Of a stretch of DNA of 38,292 bases, positions 25,418 to 33,269 are shown in pieces. The notes under the pieces were generated by a model. That model did not search any database. It worked only from the letters and a program-made list of their open reading frames with translations, and had not been told where the DNA came from. The stretch's first letter is position 1. Each line of letters begins with the position of its first letter. Both the position numbers and the translations under genes were made by a program. Source of the stretch: Bacteroidaceae bacterium (GTDB lineage: Bacteria; Bacteroidota; Bacteroidia; Bacteroidales; Bacteroidaceae); the NCBI GenBank assembly GCA_017535725.1, contig JAFXTO010000042.1, positions 1 to 38,292 of the forward strand. The letters are read 5' to 3'.

Positions 25418-25453
25418 AAAAAAGGGAACCTCGCTATGAGATTCCCATTTTTA
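25418..25453 (-). terminator. Terminator at the end of the tRNA-Asp array
   Basis: GGGAA-CTC pairs with GAG-TTCCC (25424-25446), and AAAAAA on its left gives a T-run for leftward transcripts from the tRNA region. The right side (ATTTTTAT) could also terminate rightward transcripts. Confidence 0.65.
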
Positions 25454-25461
25454 TGTCTGGC

Positions 25462-25816
25462 GTTGCGTACGGGGCTCGACTTGCGAAGCTTGATGAGGCT
25501 TGTCCGAATAGCCCTGACCCGAAGGGGCACGGGTGAGAGCCTTTACGCATCAAAAAAAACCCCCTGAAAGGAGGCTTTGCGGTGCGTACGGGGCTCGACT
25601 TGCGAAGCTTGATGAGGCTTGTCCGAATAACCCTGACCCGATGGGGCACGGGTGAGAGCCTTTACGCATCAAAAAAGCCCCCTGAAAGGAGGCTTCGCGG
25701 TGCGTACGGGGCTCGACTTGCGAAGCTTGATGAGGCTTGTCCGAATAACCCTGACCCGAAGGGGCACGGGTGAGAGCCTTTACGCATCAAAAAAGCCCCC
25801 TGAAAGGAGGCTTTGC
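25462..25816 (-). repeat. Three tandem 118-119 bp units carrying the 3' end of tRNA-Asp
   Basis: Units begin at 25462, 25581 and 25699, and the intact tRNA starts the next period at 25817. On the minus strand each unit ends in TCGAGCCCCGTACGCACC, identical to the tRNA T-arm and acceptor end, then has its own terminator hairpin. The remaining 70 or so bases are not tRNA sequence, yet each unit starts GATGCGTA, which can pair (7 of 8) with TACGCACC to form an acceptor-like stem. The units could be attachment-site scars or tRNA-like transcripts. Confidence 0.75.
25789..25815 (-). terminator. tRNA-Asp terminator
   Basis: On the minus strand AGCCTCC TTTCA GGGGGCT is followed by TTTTT, directly after the tRNA. 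The same hairpin is repeated at about 25671-25697 and 25551-25579 within the tandem units. Confidence 0.75.
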
Positions 25817-25890
25817 GGTGCGTACGGGGCTCGAACCCGTGACCCCATGCGTGACAGGCATGTATTCTAACCAGACTGAACTAACGCACC
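25816..25890 (-). tRNA. tRNA-Asp (anticodon GTC)
   Basis: The minus strand folds as a cloverleaf: acceptor GGTGCGT with ACGCACC, D-arm GTTC/GAAT, anticodon stem CATGC/GCATG around the loop CTGTCAC (anticodon GTC), T-arm ACGGG/CCCGT with loop TTCGAGC, and discriminator G. CCA is not encoded. The intact tRNA heads an array of partial copies on its 3' side. Confidence 0.95.
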
Positions 25891-25941
25891 AAATTAGACA
25901 GATTATACCCCTTTTAAGAGGTCTTTTGCCTTTTGCGGTCG

Positions 25942-25949
25942 CAAAGGTA
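25942..25949 (-). promoter_or_regulatory. tRNA-Asp promoter (-7 box)
   Basis: TACCTTTG on the minus strand, about 50 bp upstream of the tRNA 5' end. Confidence 0.6.
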
Positions 25950-26118
25950 GGGCCTTTTCTTCGTATGACCAAATTATCTTACAAGAAAATGCTCGCAGAG
26001 AGGCCAAAAACACAAAAAAAGTGCATTTTAGCCCTGTTTTGGACTTAAATTCCCTTTCCAATTGTTCCTAACAGACACTTTTCTGTCGATTTCCTTGTTC
26101 ATTGTTAAAGCATTTTGT

Positions 26119-26126
26119 ACTTTTGC
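26119..26126 (+). promoter_or_regulatory. mfd promoter (-7 box)
   Basis: TACTTTTG matches TAnnTTTG about 30 bp before the mfd start codon. Apart from this box and the tRNA promoter, nothing is evident in the spacer. Confidence 0.6.
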
Positions 26127-26155
26127 ACTCGGTGTTCACAGAACACCTACTTATA

Positions 26156-29100
26156 ATGGAAATAAAGGAATTACAGGCGCTGTATACACGGCACCCGCAG
26201 GTGCGGGCGCTGACTCGTGCGTTGAACAAGGAGTCGGTACGCAAGATTCGGCTGTCTGGATTACAGGCAAGTTCGGCTGCGATGGTATTCGCAGCGGTGG
26301 GGAGAGGGAATCATCCTTTCCTGTTTATTCTTGATGACCCAGAGGAGGCCGGGTATTTCTACCACGATTTGGTGCAGGTGATGGGCGAACAGCAGGTGCT
26401 GTTCTTTCCGTCCTCGTTCCGACGTGCCGTGAAGTTCGGACAGCGCGATGCTGCCAATGAGATCCTACGGACGGAGGTCTTGGCAAAGACCCTATCCACG
26501 CGCCCACGTGACGGGGAGGGTACAGCCTCGCTCGATAGTAGCGCGTCACATGACACTTCTTCCTTACAGGAAGGGTCGGGGGACGGGCTTATGATTGTGA
26601 CCTACCCCGAGGCACTGGTAGAACGTGTGGTGTCCAAGCAAACGCTGGACGAGCGCACCTTGCAACTTCAGAAAGGCGAACTCGTGGACCTCATGTTTGT
26701 TCAGCAGATGTTGTTGGAATTCGGCTTCCAGCGTACGGACTACGTCTACGAACCTGGGCAGTTTGCCGTACGCGGGTCGTTGGTGGATGTATTCTCGTTC
26801 TCCAATGAATACCCCTATCGCATTGATTTCTTCGGGAATGAGGTGGACAGCATCCGCACCTTTGAAGTGGAGAGCCAGCTGAGCCGCGAGAACGTGGATG
26901 CCATCACCTTGGTGCCCGAATTGAGTGAACAGCAGGAGGAACGGGTGTCGCTGGCAACGCTGCTGCCCGAAGACACAGTGATTGTCACCAAGGACTTGGT
27001 GTATGTGACCGAACGCATCGGACAGATCTGGGATGAAGGGTTCAGCAAGCAGGCAAAGATTGCAGAAGACTCTCCCCCCGCCCTCCCTGTTAGGGAGGGA
27101 GCGGTTACCTCTGCCGCAGATGTTCTTGACAAGTATCGCCTGTTAATTGATGCGCAGACCTTTGAACACGACTTCGCAGCTTTCAAACGGATTGAATTAT
27201 CTGCCTCTCAAATACATTCCGCTCCCTCCTTGAAAGGTGGTTCGAAGGCGGAACTATTAAGTGTTCCGACTGGAGAAGCTGCGGGGGGAGAGTCTTCTTC
27301 CATTTCCTTCTCCACCTCCTCCCAGCCTATCTTCCACAAGAACTTCGACCTTGTCACAAAGACCTTCGAGGATTACCTCGCACAAGGTTACACCATATAT
27401 ATATTAGCAGACTCCGCCAAGCAGACAGACCGATTGAAGGCGATATTTGAAAGCCTCTCCCCCGACCCCTCCCCTGTTAGGGAGGGGAGAGTAGGCCGAG
27501 CGAGGGAGGGGAACTCTTCCGATCACAGTAGAAACTTTGCCCCCCTCCCTAACAGGGGAGGGGCCGGGGGTGGGGCTAATTCTCCCCTCCCTAACAGGGG
27601 AGGGGATGGGGGTGGGGCTCCCTTTCCCCCCGTCTCTAAGACCCTCCATGCGGGCTTTGCTGACAACGACCTGAAGGTCTGTTTGTTTACAGACCATCAG
27701 ATCTTCGACCGCTTCCACAAATATAACCTCAAGAGTGATCGTGCCCGATCGGGCAAGGTGGCATTGTCACTGAAGGAACTACAGGAGTTTGAGGTGGGTG
27801 ACTACGTGGTACACGTGGATCATGGTATCGGACGCTTCGGCGGACTCATCCGCGTGCCGGTTAACCAGTCTCCCCTCCCTAACAGGGGAGGGGCCGGGGG
27901 AGAGGCTCCCATGCAGGAGATGATCAAGATCATCTACGACCACGACGACGTGGTTTATGTATCTATTCATGCCCTGCATAAGGTGTCGAAATACAAGGGG
28001 AAGGAAGGGGAGCCGCCACGCATCAGCCGTCTGGGCACGGGTGCCTGGGAACGTATGAAGGAACGCACGAAGGCCAAAATCAAGGACATAGCCCGCGACC
28101 TCATACGCCTCTACTCGCGCCGCCGTGAGGAACGGGGATTTGCCTTCAGTCCCGACTCGTACCTGCAGCACGAGCTGGAGGCCAGCTTCCTCTATGAGGA
28201 TACGCCCGACCAGCTCAAGGCCACCACCGATGTGAAAGCTGATATGGAACGTTCGCGACCCATGGACCGACTGGTGTGCGGCGACGTGGGCTTCGGAAAA
28301 ACCGAAGTCGCTGTGCGAGCCGCCTTCAAGGCTGCCGTGGATGGCAAGCAGACGGCGGTGATGGTGCCCACGACGGTGCTGGCGTACCAGCATTTCCACA
28401 CATTCTCCGACCGGTTGAAGGATCTGCCCGTGCGCGTGGATTACCTGAGCCGTGCCCGTACACCCAAACAAACGAAGGAGCTGCTCGAGGATTTGGCAGC
28501 AGGAAAGATAGATATCATCGTCGGCACCCACAAGCTCATAGGCAAGTCGGTGAAGTTCAAGGATTTGGGGCTGCTCATCATCGACGAGGAACAGAAGTTC
28601 GGCGTCGCCACCAAGGAGAAGCTGCGCCAGATGAAAGTCAATGTGGACACGCTGACGCTGACGGCAACGCCGATTCCGCGCACGCTGCAGTTTTCCTTGA
28701 TGGGTGCCCGCGACCTCAGTGTCATCCAGACGCCTCCTCCCAACCGCTATCCCATTCAGACCGAGGTGCATACGTTCTCAGCGGAACTCATCGCCGAGGC
28801 GGTGAATTTCGAGATGAGCCGCAACGGACAAGTGTTCATCGTCAACAACCGTATCTCCCAGTTGCCCGAACTGGAACAGATAGTCAGAAAATATGTACCC
28901 GATGCGCGTGTGGCGATAGGCCACGGACGCATGCATCCCGAGGAACTGGAACGGGTGATGATAGCCTTCGCCTCCTACGATTACGATGTACTCATCTCCA
29001 CGACCATCATTGAGAGTGGACTGGATATCCCGAACGCCAATACCATCATCATCTGTGGCGCCAACAACTTTGGGCTGAGTGACTTGCATCAGATGCGCGG

Positions 29101-29890
29101 CCGTGTGGGACGTTCGAACAAGAAGGCGTTCTGCTACCTGATGGCTCCTCCGTTGGGAGCCCTGCCGCAGGATGCCCGCCGCCGTCTGCAGGCCATCGAG
29201 AACTTCTCGGACCTGGGAAGTGGCATCCATATCGCCATGCAGGACCTCGATATTCGTGGAGCGGGTAACCTGCTGGGCGCCGAGCAGAGCGGATTCATCG
29301 CCGACCTGGGCTATGAGACCTATCAGAAGATTCTCTCGGAGGCGGTAAAGGAACTGAAGAACGAGGAGTTCAAGGACCTCTTCGCCGAACAAGTGGCGAG
29401 CGGCGAGGTCACCAGCGGCGAGGACTTCGTGGACGAATGCCAGCTGGAAAGCGATATGGTGATGTCGTTCCCCGAGACTTTCGTGCCCGGCAGCACGGAA
29501 CGCATGCTGCTTTACCGCGAGCTCGACGGACTGGAGACCGACGAGGCCGTGGAGGCTTTCCGCAAACGTCTCATGGACCGCTTCGGACCGATTCCCGAGG
29601 AGGCAGAGGAACTGATTCGCGTGGTGCGCCTGCGCCGCCTCGGAAAGCATTTCGGCGCGGAGCGTGTGATGCTGAAGAACGGTCGCATGCGCCTGTACTT
29701 CCTGAAAGACGAGGATTCACCGTTCTTCCAGTCGGAAGCTTTCGGACAGTGTATTTCCTACGACACCATCCACGTGGCCGACTGCCGCTTCGACGAGGTC
29801 AAGGGACGTCGCTCGATGCTGATACAGGGCGTGGAAAGTGTCAAAAGAGCCTGTGAGATACTGGAGGAAATGCAGGCTATCGCTTCCTGA
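26156..29890 (+). CDS. mfd: Transcription-repair coupling factor Mfd (1244 aa) with in-frame palindromic insertions
   Basis: Mfd is a cytoplasmic ATP-dependent translocase that removes stalled RNA polymerase at DNA lesions and recruits UvrA. I see the UvrB-like N-terminal region (QQVLFFPSSFR...), the RNA polymerase interacting CarD-like domain (about 547-620; VGDYVVHVDHGIGRFGG), Walker A GDVGFGKTE (about 709-717), the Walker B motif IIDEEQ (about 807-812), TATPIPRTL, and motif VI QMRGRVGRS (about 977-985), then the C-terminal Mfd domain. ATG 26156 matches the family start (MEIKELQALY). By my recollection Bacteroidales Mfd is nearer 1100-1130 residues; the excess lies in low-complexity inserts at about 117-142, 305-320, 358-385, 432-452, 461-492 and 571-586, most with PLPNRGG or PSPVREG motifs from GC-rich palindromes. 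The motor motifs are intact, so it is probably active. Confidence 0.95.
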   Translation: MEIKELQALYTRHPQVRALTRALNKESVRKIRLSGLQASSAAMVFAAVGRGNHPFLFILDDPEEAGYFYHDLVQVMGEQQVLFFPSSFRRAVKFGQRDAANEILRTEVLAKTLSTRPRDGEGTASLDSSASHDTSSLQEGSGDGLMIVTYPEALVERVVSKQTLDERTLQLQKGELVDLMFVQQMLLEFGFQRTDYVYEPGQFAVRGSLVDVFSFSNEYPYRIDFFGNEVDSIRTFEVESQLSRENVDAITLVPELSEQQEERVSLATLLPEDTVIVTKDLVYVTERIGQIWDEGFSKQAKIAEDSPPALPVREGAVTSAADVLDKYRLLIDAQTFEHDFAAFKRIELSASQIHSAPSLKGGSKAELLSVPTGEAAGGESSSISFSTSSQPIFHKNFDLVTKTFEDYLAQGYTIYILADSAKQTDRLKAIFESLSPDPSPVREGRVGRAREGNSSDHSRNFAPLPNRGGAGGGANSPLPNRGGDGGGAPFPPVSKTLHAGFADNDLKVCLFTDHQIFDRFHKYNLKSDRARSGKVALSLKELQEFEVGDYVVHVDHGIGRFGGLIRVPVNQSPLPNRGGAGGEAPMQEMIKIIYDHDDVVYVSIHALHKVSKYKGKEGEPPRISRLGTGAWERMKERTKAKIKDIARDLIRLYSRRREERGFAFSPDSYLQHELEASFLYEDTPDQLKATTDVKADMERSRPMDRLVCGDVGFGKTEVAVRAAFKAAVDGKQTAVMVPTTVLAYQHFHTFSDRLKDLPVRVDYLSRARTPKQTKELLEDLAAGKIDIIVGTHKLIGKSVKFKDLGLLIIDEEQKFGVATKEKLRQMKVNVDTLTLTATPIPRTLQFSLMGARDLSVIQTPPPNRYPIQTEVHTFSAELIAEAVNFEMSRNGQVFIVNNRISQLPELEQIVRKYVPDARVAIGHGRMHPEELERVMIAFASYDYDVLISTTIIESGLDIPNANTIIICGANNFGLSDLHQMRGRVGRSNKKAFCYLMAPPLGALPQDARRRLQAIENFSDLGSGIHIAMQDLDIRGAGNLLGAEQSGFIADLGYETYQKILSEAVKELKNEEFKDLFAEQVASGEVTSGEDFVDECQLESDMVMSFPETFVPGSTERMLLYRELDGLETDEAVEAFRKRLMDRFGPIPEEAEELIRVVRLRRLGKHFGAERVMLKNGRMRLYFLKDEDSPFFQSEAFGQCISYDTIHVADCRFDEVKGRRSMLIQGVESVKRACEILEEMQAIAS
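27450..27630. repeat. Cluster of GC-rich palindromic elements inside mfd
   Basis: Three copies of a palindrome built on CCCTCCCTAACAGGGGAGGG or its complement (about 27462-27500, 27540-27575 and 27585-27620) are read in frame in two orientations, giving PSPVREGR and PLPNRGG. Further copies lie at about 27073-27105 and 27870-27905. Confidence 0.8.
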
Positions 29891-31343
29891 CGGGGTCGCA
29901 GGTAAGGCCAATTCCCAGTTTCTTGAAGATCTTGCGATCCACCTCACCGAGCATCACGGTCGTATGCACCTGACAGTTTTTCAGTAAGGGCAGTGCCTCG
30001 AGAGCGCGACGGCATTCTTCGTCCTGCGTGCTCAGCACGGCCAGGGCCACCAGCACCTCATCGGTATGCAGGCGTGGGTTGTGGCCTTGCAGCCCTTCGA
30101 TTTTCATGCGCTGAATAGGCACAATCATGCTCTGCGGAATCAGCTTCTTCTCGTGGTCAATGCCTGCCAGGTATTTGGTGGCATTGAGCAACAGGGCAGC
30201 ACTGCAGCCCAGCAGCTCGCTGGAACCGGAGGTGATGATGGTGCCGTCGCTGAGTTCGATGGCAGCACAGTTGCTGTCACCGGTCTCGTCCTTGCGCTTG
30301 TGGGCGGCTACGGTGGTGCGGCGGAAGTCGGTGGTGATACCCGCCTGACGCAACAGCAGGGCTATCTTCTTTACTTCGGAGTCATCGGAGACGCCCGTGG
30401 CAAACTTGTTCAGGGCCAAGTAGTAGCGGCGCACAATCTCGTCCATGGAGGCGTGGCTGCATACCTCGTCGTCGCTGATGCAGAACCCGACCATGTTCAC
30501 ACCCATATCCGTGGGGGACTTGTAGGGATTGTGGCCGTAGATACCTTCGAAGAGGGCATCGAGGACGGGGAAAATCTCGATGTCGCGGTTGTAGTTGATG
30601 GCAATCTTGTTGTAGGCTTCGAGGTGGAAGGGGTCAATCATGTTGACGTCATTGAGGTCTGCCGTGGCAGCCTCGTAGGCGATGTTCACGGGGTGCTTCA
30701 GGGGCAGGTTCCAGACGGGGAAGGTCTCGAACTTGGCATACCCAGCCTCGATGCCGCGCTTGTGTTCGTGGTAGAGCTGGCTGAGACAGACGGCCATCTT
30801 ACCGCTGCCAGGACCAGGCGCCGTCACGATGACCAGCGGACGGGAGGTTTCTACGTAGTCATTCTTGCCAAAACCCTCGTCGGAATCAATGAACGACACG
30901 TTATGGGGATAGCCTTCGATGAGGTAATGGAAGAAGAAGCGGATGCCCAAGCGCTGCATGCGCTCGCTGAAGGACACAGCACTGGCCTGACCGTTGTAGT
31001 GGGTGATGACGACGGAACTGACCAGGAACCCGCGGTTCTGGAACTCCGAGCGCAGGCGCAGCACGTCCTCGTCGTAGGTGATGCCCAAGTCTGCACGTAC
31101 CTTGTTCTTCTCGATGTCAGCGGCACTGACGACGATGACGATTTCCGCATGGTCGCGCAACTGACTGAGCATACGCAGCTTGCTGTCGGGCTCGAACCCG
31201 GGTAGCACGCGGCTGGCATGGTGATCATCGAAGAGCTTACCGCCCAGTTCCAGATAAAGTTTGTTGCCAAAGGCGGCAATGCGTTCCTTGATGTGCTCGG
31301 ATTGTATCTTGACATATTTGTCGTTGTCGAAACCTATTTCCAT
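29877..31343 (-). CDS. DUF1846 family protein (488 aa)
   Basis: The protein matches the DUF1846 family along its length: it starts MEIGFDNDKYVKIQSEHIKE, contains VTAPGPGSGKMAVCLSQLYH (about 180-200), a GxGSGK-like loop, and later regions such as DMGVNMVGFCISDDEV and GLQGHNPRLHTDEVL. The family is widespread in Firmicutes and Bacteroidetes, cytosolic, and has no established function; an NTP-binding role is plausible from the loop. I chose ATG 31343 because family similarity begins there. It lies 7 bp behind the HdeD-like gene, so the two form an operon. Its last 14 bp overlap the 3' end of mfd, which converges on it. Confidence 0.85.
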   Translation of the reverse strand: MEIGFDNDKYVKIQSEHIKERIAAFGNKLYLELGGKLFDDHHASRVLPGFEPDSKLRMLSQLRDHAEIVIVVSAADIEKNKVRADLGITYDEDVLRLRSEFQNRGFLVSSVVITHYNGQASAVSFSERMQRLGIRFFFHYLIEGYPHNVSFIDSDEGFGKNDYVETSRPLVIVTAPGPGSGKMAVCLSQLYHEHKRGIEAGYAKFETFPVWNLPLKHPVNIAYEAATADLNDVNMIDPFHLEAYNKIAINYNRDIEIFPVLDALFEGIYGHNPYKSPTDMGVNMVGFCISDDEVCSHASMDEIVRRYYLALNKFATGVSDDSEVKKIALLLRQAGITTDFRRTTVAAHKRKDETGDSNCAAIELSDGTIITSGSSELLGCSAALLLNATKYLAGIDHEKKLIPQSMIVPIQRMKIEGLQGHNPRLHTDEVLVALAVLSTQDEECRRALEALPLLKNCQVHTTVMLGEVDRKIFKKLGIGLTCDPVRKR

Positions 31344-31350
31344 AAGTATG

Positions 31351-31977
31351 CTATGATTGAGAAGTTGTCGTATCTGTGAGTAAGGTCGCTTCGGGGATAT
31401 CAGTATCATCCTCCTTGATTTCTTCCGCCTCCACGAACTGGGCGTCGTAGGCTTTCTGCATCCGCCAGAGTCGGATGCCCACAAAGAGCTCGTTCACACC
31501 GTAGAAGATGGCCGCAATGCCCAGGACCAGGAAGGGCAGCGAGGCCGACTCCGTGGGATAGAGCAGAATCATCACTCCCGCAGCAACGACCACCAACAAG
31601 GGAATCAGGAACAGCGAGAAGCTGACAGGCGCCACCTTTCGGTTCACGAAGAGGGACCACATCTGGTTCAACCCTAACAGCAACAGCAGAGCGCCGATGA
31701 CATACATGAAGACTTCCTTGAAGAACTCGGGCCACAGCAACAGGACTACACCGAAGGCCAGCGACCCGATACCCACAAGGGGGAAGACCGGACGGAGAGC
31801 AGAGCCACGGTTCATCCGGCTGGAGAAATAACCGAGGAAGGCGGCAATGCCCGAGAGGGCAAACAAACCACCCACAATCTGGATAAGCAGGTTAGCCATC
31901 GTGGAAGGATTACTCACGAGCAGGAAACCGGCAGCTATGGCGCACAGCGCACGAAGAAGATAGGTGAAGAGGCGCAT
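31351..31977 (-). CDS. HdeD/DUF308 family membrane protein (208 aa)
   Basis: It starts MRLFTYLLRALCAIAAGFLL and has about six hydrophobic helices in pairs separated by short loops (for example LLIQIVGGLFALSGIAAFLG, VLGIAAIFYGVNELFVGIRL), then an acidic C-terminal tail (EAEEIKEDDTDIPEA). This is the HdeD/DUF308 pattern of short repeated helix pairs. HdeD was linked to acid resistance in E. coli, but the role here is unproven. I chose ATG 31977 because the longer frame would run through the promoter box. It heads an operon with the DUF1846 gene. Confidence 0.8.
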   Translation of the reverse strand: MRLFTYLLRALCAIAAGFLLVSNPSTMANLLIQIVGGLFALSGIAAFLGYFSSRMNRGSALRPVFPLVGIGSLAFGVVLLLWPEFFKEVFMYVIGALLLLLGLNQMWSLFVNRKVAPVSFSLFLIPLLVVVAAGVMILLYPTESASLPFLVLGIAAIFYGVNELFVGIRLWRMQKAYDAQFVEAEEIKEDDTDIPEATLLTDTTTSQS

Positions 31978-32025
31978 AGGACAGATGAACGTATTTACAG
32001 ATGAACGAATTTTCTTTTTTCGGCG

Positions 32026-32033
32026 CAAAAGTA
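32026..32033 (-). promoter_or_regulatory. Promoter of the HdeD-DUF1846 operon
   Basis: TACTTTTG on the minus strand, about 50 bp before the start codon at 31977. It is divergent from the Nif3 promoter about 120 bp away. Confidence 0.65.
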
Positions 32034-32150
32034 CAAAAAAATAATGAAAATCCACACGCACCATCTTATAAAATAAGGTAAAAAGATAAAAAAAAAGGTG
32101 CGAAAGCAAAAAATCTTCTGACTTTAAACGCTAAACTCTCAACTTTTTTG

Positions 32151-32158
32151 TACCTTTG
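32151..32158 (+). promoter_or_regulatory. Promoter of the Nif3-like gene
   Basis: TACCTTTG lies 21 bp before the GTG at 32180. It rules out the longer frame that would begin at the TTG inside this box (32156). Confidence 0.65.
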
Positions 32159-32179
32159 CGCCGCAAAAACTCACAAGAC

Positions 32180-32977
32180 GTGAAAATCAAGGAAATCATT
32201 ACCGCCCTTGAGCAATTCGCGCCTCTGCCCTTGCAGGAGAGCTATGACAATGCCGGCCTGCAATGTGGATTGACAGAGGTGGAGGCTTCAGGGGCATTAT
32301 TGTGTTTAGACGTAACCGAGGAAGTGCTGCGCGAGGCCGTGGATCTCGGCTGCAACCTGGTAGTTAGTCACCACCCATTGCTCTTCCACGGTGTCAAGCA
32401 GGTGTGTGACGCCAACCTCGTCCAGCGCTGCCTGCGCATGGCCATCCAGAACGACCTCTGCATCTATTCCGCCCACACCAACCTGGACCGCGTGGAAGAT
32501 GGGGTGAATTTCCGCATCGCCGAAAAGCTGGGACTCATCGACGTACAGCTGCTGGATGCAAGTCCCATGACCGTGGGAACCCGCACGGTGAAGGCTGGCA
32601 ATGGGGTCCTGGGCTATCTGCCCGAGGCCGAGAACTCCCTGGCATTCCTCCAGCGAGTCAAGCAGGCTTTCGGAGTAGAAGCCTTGCAACACAACCAGCT
32701 GCTGGAACGCCCCGTGCAGTCGGTTGTCATCTGCGGTGGTGCCGGTGACTTCCTCCTCTCCCAAGCCATCCAAGCCGAAGCCGACGCATTCCTGACTGGC
32801 GAGATGCACTACCACACCTGGTTCGGACATGAACAGGAACTGCAGATTGCCGTGCTCGGACACTACGAGAGCGAACAATTCACCCGCGAAATCTTCCGCG
32901 AAATCATCGAACACACCGCCCCCCAACTACCCCTCTACGACACCGAAGTCCACACCAACCCCATCCAAATTCTCTAG
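32180..32977 (+). CDS. Nif3-like dinuclear metal centre protein (265 aa)
   Basis: The Nif3/YbgI family signatures are present: SYDNAGLQCG near the N-terminus, SHHPLLFHGVKQ (about 63-74), IYSAHTNLDRVEDGVNFRIA (about 95-114) and TGEMHYHTWFGHE (about 207-219). The histidines and glutamate form the two-metal site. Substrate and reaction are unsettled in the family. It is the short form, without the insertion domain found in roughly 370-residue members. The start is the GTG at 32180, because upstream codons overlap the promoter. A C4 zinc-ribbon coiled-coil gene follows, a pairing common in bacteria. Confidence 0.88.
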   Translation: MKIKEIITALEQFAPLPLQESYDNAGLQCGLTEVEASGALLCLDVTEEVLREAVDLGCNLVVSHHPLLFHGVKQVCDANLVQRCLRMAIQNDLCIYSAHTNLDRVEDGVNFRIAEKLGLIDVQLLDASPMTVGTRTVKAGNGVLGYLPEAENSLAFLQRVKQAFGVEALQHNQLLERPVQSVVICGGAGDFLLSQAIQAEADAFLTGEMHYHTWFGHEQELQIAVLGHYESEQFTREIFREIIEHTAPQLPLYDTEVHTNPIQIL

Positions 32978-33088
32978 AAAATCTAGCAATCTAGCTCATC
33001 TAGTCCTTCTAGAATATCTAGCCCATCTAGTCCACCTAGTCCACCTAGAATATCTAGCCCATCTAGCCCTCTAGCCCATCTAGAATAA
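32972..33088 (+). repeat. CTAG-rich 9-bp repeat array
   Basis: Thirteen CTAG tetranucleotides occur in about 115 bp, mostly at 9-bp spacing (CTAGcccat, CTAGtccac, CTAGaatat). The first supplies the TAG stop of the Nif3-like gene. Confidence 0.8.
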
Positions 33089-33136
33089 AACTCTAAACTC
33101 TACACTCTACACTATCATCTCCCTGCTCTAAACTCC

Positions 33137-33242
33137 TCAACTACTCTACACTATTTCAACGTTTCAATATTTCAATATTTCAATTTTCCCTCGCTCTAAA
33201 CTCTAAACTCTAAACTCTAAACTCTAAACTCTAAACTCTAAA
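33137..33242 (+). repeat. Dispersed AT-rich repeat and CTCTAAA heptamer array
   Basis: A segment of about 55 bp (CTACTCTACACTATTTCAAC... to ...TTTTCCCTCGCTCTAAACTC) recurs at 35730-35797. It runs into seven perfect CTCTAAA copies (33194-33242) that end 27 bp before the ATG of the next gene. Confidence 0.75.
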
Positions 33243-33269
33243 CTCCATAATTACTCTAAACTAAAATAA

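Noticed and set aside
25462-25816. Possible CRISPR array
   Set aside because: The units are repeated along their whole 118 bp with no unique spacers, and no cas genes are present.
25582-25870. Overlapping short frames with repeated SPLKGGFAVRTGLDLRSL-like peptides
   Set aside because: They are translations of the tRNA-Asp tandem units; the last one reads through the tRNA itself.
27060-27912. Possible frameshift or assembly error in mfd
   Set aside because: The reading frame is continuous and conserved motifs resume in frame after every insert, so true in-frame insertions explain the extra length better.
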